This document shows, piece after piece, positions 37,752 through 54,500 of a stretch of DNA of 64,000 nucleotides. Origin of the DNA: Marthasterias glacialis (taxonomy: Eukaryota > Echinodermata > Asteroidea > Forcipulatida > Asteriidae); NCBI GenBank assembly GCA_911728455.2, contig OU452219.1, positions 3,904,320 to 3,968,319 on the forward strand, in the 5' to 3' direction. Numbering within the stretch: the first letter of the stretch is position 1; the number at the start of each line of letters is the position of its first letter. Under the pieces are notes generated by a model. The model searched no databases and had not been told where the DNA came from. It worked only from the letters and a program-made list of their open reading frames with translations. The position numbers were made by a program, and so were the translations under genes.

Positions 37752-38035
37752 TATGGTGCTACATGCACCTAAGTCATCAGGATGCGGGTTCAAATCCCGG
37801 TCATGACACTTGTGTCCTTGAGCAAGACACTTAACTATAATTGCTTCAAATAGGGGAAGAGGCAGTTATTTTTGTCTCGCAATGGATTCATTTACCCCTC
37901 CCTGTTCTTAGCTGTGCTGTGAAGAGACTTGCGTTTACATCTCGCCATGTCTTGTTTCTGCGTTTTGGGGCAGGTTTTTATCCCTTCAAAAAGCAGCCCA
38001 CACCTCAAGTGGCCTTTGGGCCTTGTGATGGGTGA
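37752..38035 (+). repeat. tRNA-derived SINE, family A, 5'-truncated
   Basis: Begins near the B-box GGTTCAAATCCCGGTCATGA, then TGTCCTTGAGCAAGACACTT, CATCTCGCCATGTCTTGTTT, and the 3' end GGGCCTTGTGATGGGTGAAT. Confidence 0.87.
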
Positions 38036-39417
38036 ATAGCAATACAAAAAACTTACAGGCCTATTTATGTGTAAATTTGAAAGCTCAAACATTCTCATCT
38101 ATCCATGTTTGAGATTTTGCAAGAAGTGCCTGGTTTTGGCAAGTAGCATCATTGCTTTTGTAGTGACTGGTTTTGGTACTTAGACATTTTACTGTGAGAA
38201 ACCTTAGTCTGGTTCTACAAAGGGCAACATTGTCTTTTTGGCTTTGTACTCACGAAATGGCAATCAGACCATTTGTGAATTTCGGAAAAAAAACAGACAA
38301 AAAAGGGTAATACTTTCCATTTGAATGTAGGCGTTAATTTTGACTAATGAAAGAAGAATAACTTTTGGATGAAAAAAAAACCCAATTCTGACAGCAGGGA
38401 TTCGAGTGTGTTTGATAAGCAGAAGCCATTCTACTGGGCTACACAGCAGTGGTTGAAAAATCCCTGTAATTTAATATGTTATAATATCAGTTATGCATGT
38501 ATGCATCAAAGAGGGTGCTTAACAATCTGCCGGCTTAATAACGTGTTGCCGGCAATATATCCACATCATAACTAAAAGGAGGATTTGAAGAAAAAAAATA
38601 AATAAATAAATAAAAAATACATGTACAGTGATTTGCTTTGTCCTTTTTATCAACTTGCTTTTTATATAAGGCCAAATAAGGAATATTTTCTAAAAATTCA
38701 AGCAGCTGCACTTGCTGGAGCTGTAGGTTCTCTGTAATAGACCATTCCAAGGTCGAACGTCACCAAACGGAAACGATTGGTCAAAAGCATAAACCTTGGT
38801 AATTGATTGGCTACCGGAGTCTACCAAACTATTAAGCAATATGTAACATACAGTTGAACTTGACTGTTTGACACCTGCAATTATTTATTACTGTTCTTTG
38901 TTAAAATTTGCTTAAAATCATCACATAAAAAAAAAAACATTTTGGGCTTCAAAAGGCAAACAAACTTGAAAATGTAATTCCACAGACTATCATTTGCAGA
39001 GCTGAGACCCTACGTCGTGACTGAAGTAGTTTATAAAGGTTGAATTCAGTCAGCTTAACCCTGAAATCTGGGCCCAAGTTCATGGCGCGGCTTACCACAG
39101 ATTTCTGCTCTTACCACTCTTTTTACTGCCCCTAGAAACACATGCTTTACAAGAAATTGAAATTAGTTCAGTTCCAGTTACTGTACTGGCACATGATCGA
39201 TATGCAAATAAGTTCTCTGAGTGCTGTGTGTAGTCCATATTTTCAAAGAGTGTTTAATAACATAATATTCATACTAATATTAAAAAACAACTCTGCATTT
39301 ACCAGCAATGATTCTTCAGGCTATTGTTAATGTTGTTAAATGCATAATAATAGTACTTAAGTAATAATTACACTTTTTTTGCGTTGTACCGTAACTAATG
39401 TTATGTCTGTGTTTCAG
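38036..39417. other. DNA upstream of TRMT61A
   Basis: No gene recognised. It contains an (AAAT)n run near 38600 and a GGGCCCAAGTTCATGG segment related to the 13336-13531 element. Confidence 0.45.
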
Positions 39418-39441
39418 ATTTAACAAGTACTCTAAAAGCTG

Positions 39442-39449
39442 TGACGTCA
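39442..39449 (+). promoter_or_regulatory. full palindromic CRE (TGACGTCA) 20 bp before the TRMT61A start codon
   Basis: The octamer TGACGTCA matches the CREB/ATF consensus exactly. It lies between the 5' UTR acceptor (39417) and the ATG (39469). If transcription starts upstream it lies in the leader; if it starts here it is core-promoter proximal. Confidence 0.4.
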
Positions 39450-39468
39450 CTGATCGAGCGTTGCCATC

Positions 39469-45112
<5,644 letters not shown>

Positions 45113-46031
45113 GTTTCAGAGGTTTTTTGATGTCAGCTCAAACATCCGACGCTATCATTTTCGTGCTTGTGAACAATGACGCCCTTCCAAACCATTATGC
45201 AACTACCAGGGATCGATGGAAATGTACCTTTGACCTTTTGCTTAGTGTCTTCAATGTGCATTTGATGTTTGATAACGTGAATGCCAGCTATCGTCAGAAT
45301 GGAAATAGCTGGGCGAAGCACCGATGAGTATACTGTATGTATCTCACATTTGTGCAAGGGTGAAATCAAAATAGACTCCTCAAGCAACATGAAAGAAACG
45401 TGTCCAGTACGTGTATTGACACAGATTTTGAACACTCTCATGATTTTGAGACATTTTTCTGTTGAAGGGAAACTCTGTAAGGTAGAGCACTTATTTATAA
45501 CAAACGGTAACCCGTGAAAAAGTGGGCCATATTTCTGGGTGGTTTTTTTGTTGTATTAAAAATCCACAATGTCTGGCCAGACAAAGACTGGGTCCAAACA
45601 AATTTTTGCTTGTTTTTCTGTTTGAAAATTAATCTTGTCGTTATTGGGACCAGAGATTTGGAAGAAAAAACATTGTTCCGAAAACTGTCATGTAATTTAA
45701 CAGCCATTTCACTACTAAGCAGGAGATGTCAGGTGGAGGTAAAGATTTTCTGTCAAAGAGATCTGAGCAGTGTTCTCCCCCCCCTGGCTAATGAACTGAG
45801 CGAGGTGGTAAAACTTCAAGCTGGTGGTTGAAAGCAAAATTTACACAGCCCCGCAAACTGACATGAATGCTGCCTCACAAAGGCACTATGATTATACATC
45901 CATGAGATTGTGAGTTCTTGATACATATGAGGTCACGGAGAGAAAAAACTCATAAATGACACAAAATGAACATTTTTCGATTTGTATTCTGTATGGCAAA
46001 ACTTGACAGCGAAGGTGGTGATATTGATAGA
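45113..46031. other. TRMT61A 3' flank
   Basis: No gene recognised. No AATAAA close to the stop was noticed; one is at 46430. Confidence 0.45.
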
Positions 46032-46551
46032 AATAGACCGATTACGCGGCCAATGTTTACACGTCATAATGTGACCTGCAGTGGGTACTACGTCATCTGA
46101 AAAAGGTAAAGACTGTTGGGAAAGTGAGTATTTATACTTAGCCTTGCGGAATTTCAAATAGACAAAGGAATCACACAGTTTTGGAAAGCCTTTTTTTTTG
46201 GATTTCAGCTTCAAAACTGTGAAATTCTTGTGTTGAAAAGTGTGTGGTCGCGGTCGTCTGGCCCAAATGTTCCGTTGTGCAACTAGTACCACATTGTGAA
46301 CATATGTTCCTTGTAGAATTTCCAAGACTTACTGAACTGTCCTTACTGGCTTTTATTCAGCCACTCAAAGCTCTCTGGTACAAACTCTGGAATATTTGTC
46401 ACATATTTTTAGAGAGAAAAGCCCAGATCGAATAAAAAAATGCAACAATCATCATGTACCGACACCGCACTTTCCTGTGGAGGACATCAGGGTTGTTTAC
46501 ATTTACTATCCACTACAGGTCATGTGACTTAGGTAGCGCAATCGGTCTATT
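46032..46551. mobile_element. 520-bp element with AATAGACCGATT termini
   Basis: AATAGACCGATTACGCGGCC at the left is inverted as GCGCAATCGGTCTATT at the right, with inner CATAATGTGACCTGCAGTGG against CCACTACAGGTCATGTGAC. No ORF of note. Confidence 0.75.
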
Positions 46552-47689
46552 GTGGTCAGTGAAAGAAGCATGGTAGGCTATGGCCGCCATGTGTTTGAAT
46601 CGGCAGGAGAAACACAGGATCTGAGCAATATGCAAAATAATTTTTAAAGGGCATTTCTAAATCGTAGGAAACACAAACAGTGCTTTTTCTATCCACTTAT
46701 AAAATAAAACCATACCATAAAAGAATATGAAGAAATCATTCATTTCGATAAAAAAGTGGAACTTTATTTTTGATTTATAACACCAGTTGGCTTAACACAA
46801 TATCAAACTGATAGATAAACAATAAAATTATAACTTTACAATGTACAAGGCCATCATTGTTACTATTAGTTCAAGGCAAAATACATCAATCACATTGTAT
46901 AGCTAAGGTTCAACATATTGACAAATGTACACAACTAAACGATAACTTGTTGTTAAATTAAAAAAAAACAGGTGGAGAAAGTTGTATTTTACCGGACGGA
47001 ATTTTTCAAAATTAAATTGTTCGGGCACCAACAGTTAACAAAAAATCATTATTTTTTGTTTGGAAGTAGAATTACTATTAATGTTTTATAGGCACGTGGA
47101 CGCAATATTGCATTATAAATCTGGAACGGATTGTATTTACATATACATGAAAGTTGGAATGTACAAAGAAGATAACCAAATGCCAAATTCATAGAGCTGC
47201 TAAACGCGAAACTCTTGCTAAACACACAGAAAAGTTTACCTTCAATATTAGAGGTAGGAAACCACCCAATATATTGTGGATGTTTTTTCCCCTTTGCAAA
47301 TCATGCAGATCAGAGCCCGACTTCATTGCCCTGCTTACCGCGGCATTCTGGGCTTAGAATCTAGCACTTTACAGGGTGTCAGAAACCAGAGTTTCCTGTG
47401 GTAAGCATTGGGTCTAGTTTGTTGAGCAATACATAGCACAGGCCACCATTGCCTACGTCAAACAATAGAAACACGCATGTGTGTATGCGGCAAACACAAC
47501 TCTTGACCAATGATAGGTTTTCCTTTAACCTCGTTGCTGTTTTGAGCTTGTGACATCATGTGCAAGGGGTCCACTTCGTTTAGCAACTCTACGATGGCAT
47601 GTTTTGGCCTGAACCGTCAACATAGGAAACGAGACAATCTGACTTAGGTTGATGACCGTCATAACTACCAAATTCATAAAGTACTAGTT
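46552..47689. other. intergenic DNA without recognised genes
   Basis: AT-rich in 46680-47100. A CATAGAGCTGCTAAACGC segment near 47190 resembles part of the 13336-13531 element. Confidence 0.45.
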
Positions 47690-48300
47690 GTCTATAGCAC
47701 TGTACCCAGTTTTAAATCCTAGAGATCATGGACCCCATTGTCACCCTAAGTATCCCATACTGTCCCTCATATACATTGTAAGTAGCCTATGGTTACCCAG
47801 TTGTACCCAATTCATTCAAGGCAGCCTTAACATGAATCTGTTGATGCACTCTGAAAAAGCCTGTCACAAATAACCCTATTTTTCACCCTCATATTGAATC
47901 CAATGTGTACAGTAGTTCCTGATCAATTGCCCAAGAGGTACCCACTGTTTCCCACAGGAACCCAATATATTTCAGGGTACCACATTCATGGTACCCCATC
48001 ATGGGTTGGTCTGCATTAAATACCCCTTATGTCGTCATCAATTTGACAATCCATGGTCCATTTGTTGTCTTGATGGCATATCCTAATGTATCACATAGCT
48101 ACCACCGAGTATTCCAGACTCACTCCAAAGGAATCCCAGAGGTACCCAATGTATCTCATAGTCACCCAAAGGTATCGTCAAGGTACCCAGTGTATCCCAA
48201 TGCCACCAAAAATTATCGAGGAGGTATTTAATGTATCCCAGAGTCGCCTTAAAGGTATTCCAGAGACACATAGTGTATAACAGAGGGAACCCAGTTCAAC
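47690..48300. repeat. degenerate minisatellite, about 41-43-bp period, beside the RSPH4A stop
   Basis: GGTACCCA(A/G)TGTATC(C/T)CA recurs at about 48140, 48181 and 48222, with decayed copies (ACCCAATATATTTC, CCCAGTTCAACCC) over 600 bp. It probably forms part of the RSPH4A 3' UTR. Confidence 0.75.
48227..48232 (-). promoter_or_regulatory. candidate polyadenylation signal (ATTAAA) for RSPH4A
   Basis: On the minus strand ATTAAA lies about 94 nt past the stop codon, within a degenerate minisatellite. It is the nearest plausible signal I see. Confidence 0.3.
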
Positions 48301-48325
48301 CCAGTCGCCCATCTACCCATGTTTT

Positions 48326-48557
48326 CTATTCATCATCCTCATCCTCGTCTTCATCCACATCCTCCATCTCCTCGGCCTGCTCCATGGCCTCTTGCTGAGC
48401 CGCTCTGAGTGCAGCTTCTTCTTCTGGGCTTGGATCCTCCCCCTCCGTGATCTCTGGTCCGCTGGGGAACTCTTCCTGTACTGGTGGGGGTGGTGGGGGG
48501 CTGTAATTCTCCGGGGAGTACTTGTGTCCCCATCCGATGTAAATATTTTCAAATTTC
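48326..48557 (-). CDS. RSPH4A: RSPH4A coding exon 12 (C-terminus)
   Basis: Acceptor TCCTCCACAG; stop TAG at 48328-48326. It encodes [40 protein letters not shown], and an acidic Glu/Asp/Met tail. Confidence 0.95.
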
Positions 48558-51500
48558 CTGTGGAGGAAGTGAAACAATCGATCAATCAATCTCACCAAAG
48601 TTCACTTAAAAAAAAAAGGGAAAGTTTAACTCATGTCAATCCTCCAGAAGATTGTTCCAGTCAGTTTTCAATATCACTCGTTCATCAGAACGCAATTTGT
48701 ACAAACTATGCCCTTACAAACATGCCTGGGAAAATTTAATTTCAATAAGTGGCTATGTTTAACCCCAGCAGTGCCTGATTTAAATAAGTGTGATGCCATG
48801 CTCTTTCAGCTTTAAATTACTCCATTTTCTCAAATAGAAACTGCACATAAACATTCTAGAAACAAAGACTGCAATCAAGGCATACACAAATTCGAAGCTG
48901 ACTTCGCAAACGTTATTTTGGTCACAAATTTTAAAGTCACATGATGTGCTGTAAACAAGACAAACATGGGCTAAAAATTGGGCCGAGTTTTTAATTGACT
49001 CGGGACAGCGCTAGGTTTAAAGATTTACAACCACTTGCTCAATAAAATTTAATTTTTTTTATTTGATGTTGATCTTTATTTCTTAAAAATGAATAATAAG
49101 ACAGAATGCCCTCACTACAAACTACTTACTTGTCAGTTCCGAATGCAAATGCACCAGGCCAGAGATTGGACTGGATGACGGCGATTGCGTACTGAGGTAC
49201 AAGGGTCGATGACAGGCGGGCACTCCACGGTGGGATGTTATCAATTTCTGTACAGAAAACATTAAGCCAATGTAAAAAGCAAAATGAGAGATGTTATACA
49301 AAAACTGTATTCACTATAGCTGTGTTGATGTTGGTTTTACTTTCTTTATCTAGTAAGGTTTGTGGCAACACCATGTACACAAAAACTACTCTTGTGAATT
49401 GTGGTGGTTCTGGAAAAAAAAACATGGTGTAACAGCGAAAGAGTTGTTACGACAACTGTTCTTGTCAGAATCACAACGCACGAGAGATTTTCATGTATAT
49501 GGTGTTTCGAAAAACCTTACTAGATGGTGTTTCTCCACCATGCAAAGTTTCAAATCCTACTTGTTAAACCTACTTTCTCTGTGCACTTCAAATAATATCA
49601 CCTCAGAACAGATTCCACATACAAAAAAAAATAATGGATCCAATCCAATCCTGCCCTGATTTATTGAACTGTACATAAACGACTTTCCCCCAACGTTTAG
49701 AGCTGAAAATCAGTCTAATACCAGGAGCAGTTTGTGGCATTATAAATTTAACAGTTCAGAAACTATATCACGCAGATTTGACCAACATCAAACAGCTTTC
49801 TCCTAAGAAATATGATTACTATTTGAATTTATGACACTTCATGTATGCAATATTGTAAACAAGATCTTTAAGCCAATACCTAAAACTAGTTTGATTTGAG
49901 TGTACACACAGGGGTGAGTGACATTGTTGAGGTATGTTGAAATGATGTATTTCCAACTTCTGGTAACTTCTGGAGTTAAAGATTTAAAAGAGTTTCATGG
50001 CACAGTATCCTCAGCACTATAGAAGTAGATCAAAGAGCAAGATGTCTTAGATATCTGGAAAAAATAAAAGCTGATTTTCTTCACCAGGCAGACTTTGAAA
50101 GTCTGATTTTAGATAAAAGTCTGAAATCCCTCATTCCGTCGCAACCACTGAGCAACAGCGAAAAAAGAGGTTGGTCAGGAATGTGAAGATGCACACAAGA
50201 AGCAACGCTTCGTATCTGCCATTTGAAACTACTCACCAAGATCTTCTGAGATGGGGGTAAGAAGAGGAGGTCCGACCTCCGGCTCTGGCTCGTCCGGTTC
50301 CTCCCTCTCCTCTTCATCCTCGTCATCTTCAAATTCATCCTCCTGCTGCTGGACGGGATTGAACCACGTGCACCGTCCCTGGGGTAGGACGTGCTGGACA
50401 TGGTGCACCCAGTTGGACAAGGTCGGATCGACCAGGTCTTTCACGGGGATGCCTTCAAAGTCGGGATTCTCAATGAAGGATTCGCGGGCTGAAAAGATTC
50501 ACAAAATATCCAGGTGATTGAATGATTGAATAAGCGTTTGCAAAAATCTGTTAAGACTGGAGGTTTTTACATATGACATCCATCCGACATTTACTGAAAG
50601 TTCAGAAGAGGAAACATCTACATGTATGATAGATTGGTAAATTTGAACTGTCGATGCTGTCAGTGTGGTGAAAGTAAAATCGACAGTATATGGAACTTGA
50701 AACTCACTTGATTCTTCCTCCTCTTCTTCTTCCTCCTCGTCAAATTGGTAGTAGCCCAGGGGGCTGATCTGTGTCCCTGCAGAGACCCTGGCAATCTGAG
50801 CTCGTAGGTAGTTGGATTCGTTACCTTGGAATGGAGGGTAGCTCACAATCTGCATTAGGGATGAATACAAAAATGTTCATAGCACATCTATATTACCAAT
50901 CACAACACCAAGGTTTAGTTACCGTGACCCTACCTCAAATGTGCTAGCATCATAATACTGTTACAAAAAATCTATCTGCAATCCAATTTGAACTCCTCAG
51001 ACTGGAGACTTTTGCAAAGTCACAATAGTACCAGGGCTTTGCCTATCAGGATGTCACTGTGTAAAAGCTTGCCCTGAACCATTTGACGTAGAAACACCGT
51101 CTTTAGTCTGGGGAATCCAATTTGAGGATTCACTTGTGACCAGTGAAGTCATTGTACCAGACATTATTCAAAATCTATCTCGCCAACAACTTATTCGACT
51201 TATACATAGGGGCAGTGTCTGGCCCCATGCCATGACTGGTGAGTTTAGCTGAGCAGGTACTCAGACAAGACCAAGAAGAATTACAGAAAAAACCATTGTT
51301 GATGGATTTGGTTATTGAAAAAATGAATTAAGGGAATAGTCTGCAATTTATGTTTTCACTGAAATTATTAATTGCATGTGAGACGATTCTAACTGCTCCC
51401 AGCTTTTACATGATTTTCACTATTTTAAATAAAACCCTAAAGATATTGTAGCTGTTTGTTGGATCATTTTATGAGGTAATTGTCCCACGGTTAGCTACTA

Positions 51501-54500
51501 AAGACAAGTCCATACAGCAGCCCCCTGGATAACAAACCCTCTTGACTCTGCCAAGACATCAATAACACTGAGAGACTAGACAATCTCCTCCTGTACTTAC
51601 CGGGGCATCAAGTCGTCCAGTGAGGAACTTCTTGATCTGTCTAGCTCCGGAGAGCTGTGCTGGTGTGACTGGGGGAAGCTTCACCCACGGTTGACCGGCT
51701 ACAGAAGAAAAAAAAAACATGACAATAAAAAGAAAAGCAAAGTATAACATTGGGACCTGTTACAAAACCTGAGCATTACCAGCCTGATTCTTTGTTCTTG
51801 TAAGGGCAAGGCGGTTTTTTACACTGTTTAGGGCACCTCGATGAGGGCAATGTAAAGTTCTTTTGGAACCTTTCTAGAGGCACCAAGACACACAAGGATA
51901 CAAATGTCTGCAAATGCTGTGAAGCTAACCAAGTGTTATTTTCACCTATTACCCCCAAAACCAGTAGTTTAAATACATGTACAATCTTTAGAATATTTTA
52001 AGAATCATTTCACTGTTACATTGTTAGGCCAGGTTGAGGAAGCTTTTTCATCCAGCGTGAATATTTGTGGGCCTGTGTTTTCCTACACTCTACACCTTCA
52101 ATTTGTGGTATTTTGGATTGCATGACGGCATGTGAACCAAATTGATGTGATGCAAAGAGAGTAAAACAAACTGGTTTCTAAATTGTTTTTATTAATATTT
52201 ATTTTGCCATTGATACAACAAAAGAACACACAGATAGTCAAAATATGATAAAACTGTAATGGGCCTTATTTTTGGCTGCAGAGGGCGCCCTTTGGAGTAG
52301 ATTGGGGGTCAAACCATAGAAATAGTGTAAAGCAGTTAATGTACAACTTTTTAGGTCTTTTTTATTGACAGTTTTTACTATGTAATCAGTGTAAGATATT
52401 TGCTTTGAAAATTTGTATTTTTAAATGTTTTGAATTTGTACTTCAAAATGGAATTAGTGTTGGCTGTCAAAAATACGGCCTATTGTGACGCAAGAAAATT
52501 AGCCGTTGAAAGTGCTCTTATTAGTAAAAAATACCATCAATATCATCAATATATTGTTTGACATTTTGATAACTCCAAAATCAACCCCAATATAGCCAAA
52601 TAATAAAACATAAAAGCCAGTGTAATAGTGAGAAAAAAAATACATGGCTAAGAGAATCTGACTTACGTTCATTGCAGACAAAGAACGTTTTCTTGTTTGT
52701 TCCCGTACGGTTCTCCTCACGGGGGATGACAGGTGGGGGTTTGAAGTCTGGTTTGGGTGTGTCATCTTCCTCTGCCTCCTCTGTTGAAATAAACATAAAC
52801 AATCACAAAAATTGAGTCATCATAACAGCGAATGACATCCAACAAATTATCAAAATGTGCCGAGCTCTGTTAGACTCTGGACATCCATCAGGTTTTGGAA
52901 AATTGTTTTCTCGTTGTTACCAACTTTGTTTTGTACTTTGGAATTCTTGTGACCACAGCAAACAGGCATACTTGTTTCTATCCTAATCAAGAGTGTTTTA
53001 TTACATCAACAGAGAGGAATATTGTCGTAACTGGAGAATATACCATAACCCTTACAACAACAAACGGACTACAATATAAGGAGTATGGTGAAAAATATTG
53101 GGCATGTGCACAGTAAGACTATTTCTGTAATGTTGGAAGTTTTAATATTGTTATGATTTATTTTTGGAAGGAAGTTTTAATATTGTTATTATTTATTTTG
53201 GGACATACCGCCTTCTCCCTCGTCTTCATCTTTCTCTGTCTCCTGCTCTTCAGCCTCATGTTCCTAACGAGGAAAGGGAACAATTTCTCATTAAGACAAG
53301 TTCAAACCTGGAATGATTCATAAACCCATTAGAGTCCACAGCGGCTGCAAGCACCACAATGCCCATATCAGCCTCAAACAGCCGCAAGATTTGACCTAGT
53401 TCCACTCAACCCAAAAGGTCAAAGTAAAGGTCAGGAATTAAAATTGGTTGATGTTTTTCACGTTAGCATAGTATCTACATTCAAAAGCAAACATTTTTTT
53501 TCTGACGTTTTCACTGGAAAAATTGAGTAAAAAAACAAAACAAAATATTTATCATCATGTCTTGGAATAGGGTGACGATTATACAGAAATAAATGGTCTC
53601 TCACAGGGTTCAAGCCCTACTTCCTGATGAACTCACCAATTAAGAATGCGATTACAGTCTCAAAATATGAACATAGTCATTTGGTACACCGTCACAGACA
53701 ATGCCCCCCTGCCAAGAAAGTTACTAAGAAAGGCAGAAACTTTTGGAGGGGACATTATTCTTCTATATGAATCAGTGTAACTAAATTGAGGCCAAGAGCC
53801 AAAATGGTCTGGTCCTTTCAGCATTATGAATGTTATCTACTTAAAGTGCTACAGGGCACAAACACAAAGATGGCTGCAAACCTCTTCTTCTTCTTCCTCC
53901 TCTTCTTCCCCTTCCCTGTACTCCACCTCGGCGACAATGTAATTCTTCTCAGTGCCAAAGAGCTTGCCCCAGAAGCGGCAAGTTTGCAGGGGGTAGTTGT
54001 CAACCAGCTGCTTCAGCGCCAGGAAGATACGCATCATTTCTTCCCGGCTGATGCCAATCTACAAAACATTCAGACCAAGAATCAAACAGTCAGCTGTGGC
54101 TCATCTTCACAAAGCTCTCAGACTCATCTGAAGATGAGTTGTCGATACTGCCATGGTGTTTTGTATTGCAACAGCTCATACTGTGCTCAGATTGATACAC
54201 ATCGAAAGATCAATCTCAGCTCTTCGTTCTTTTTTTACTTAGTTTTTAAAAATATTTCACAAGAAAACTTTGTCGATGCCTTTACTTCAGCATCTCAATT
54301 CCACTTCAAATCACTAATTATTTTAAAATTACAAAAATCTGTAAAACGTGTTTGTTCAAGGGTTCTTGTAATGATGTAAACCTTTAAACACAACCTTAAT
54401 AAATAATTTTGTTTTCCAAATGCTCTTTCAAAAGTATCTTATCCACAGGGACGCAGCTACTGCTAAGCCTACTACTTTACAGATGAATTACTTACAGCTG

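Noticed and set aside
48313..48585. 90-codon minus-strand ORF rich in Arg/Ser
   Set aside because: Alternate frame over the last RSPH4A exon; the conserved protein is in the other frame.
53786..54379. 197-codon plus-strand ORF
   Set aside because: It lies antisense over RSPH4A exon 5 and its introns; the minus strand carries the conserved protein.
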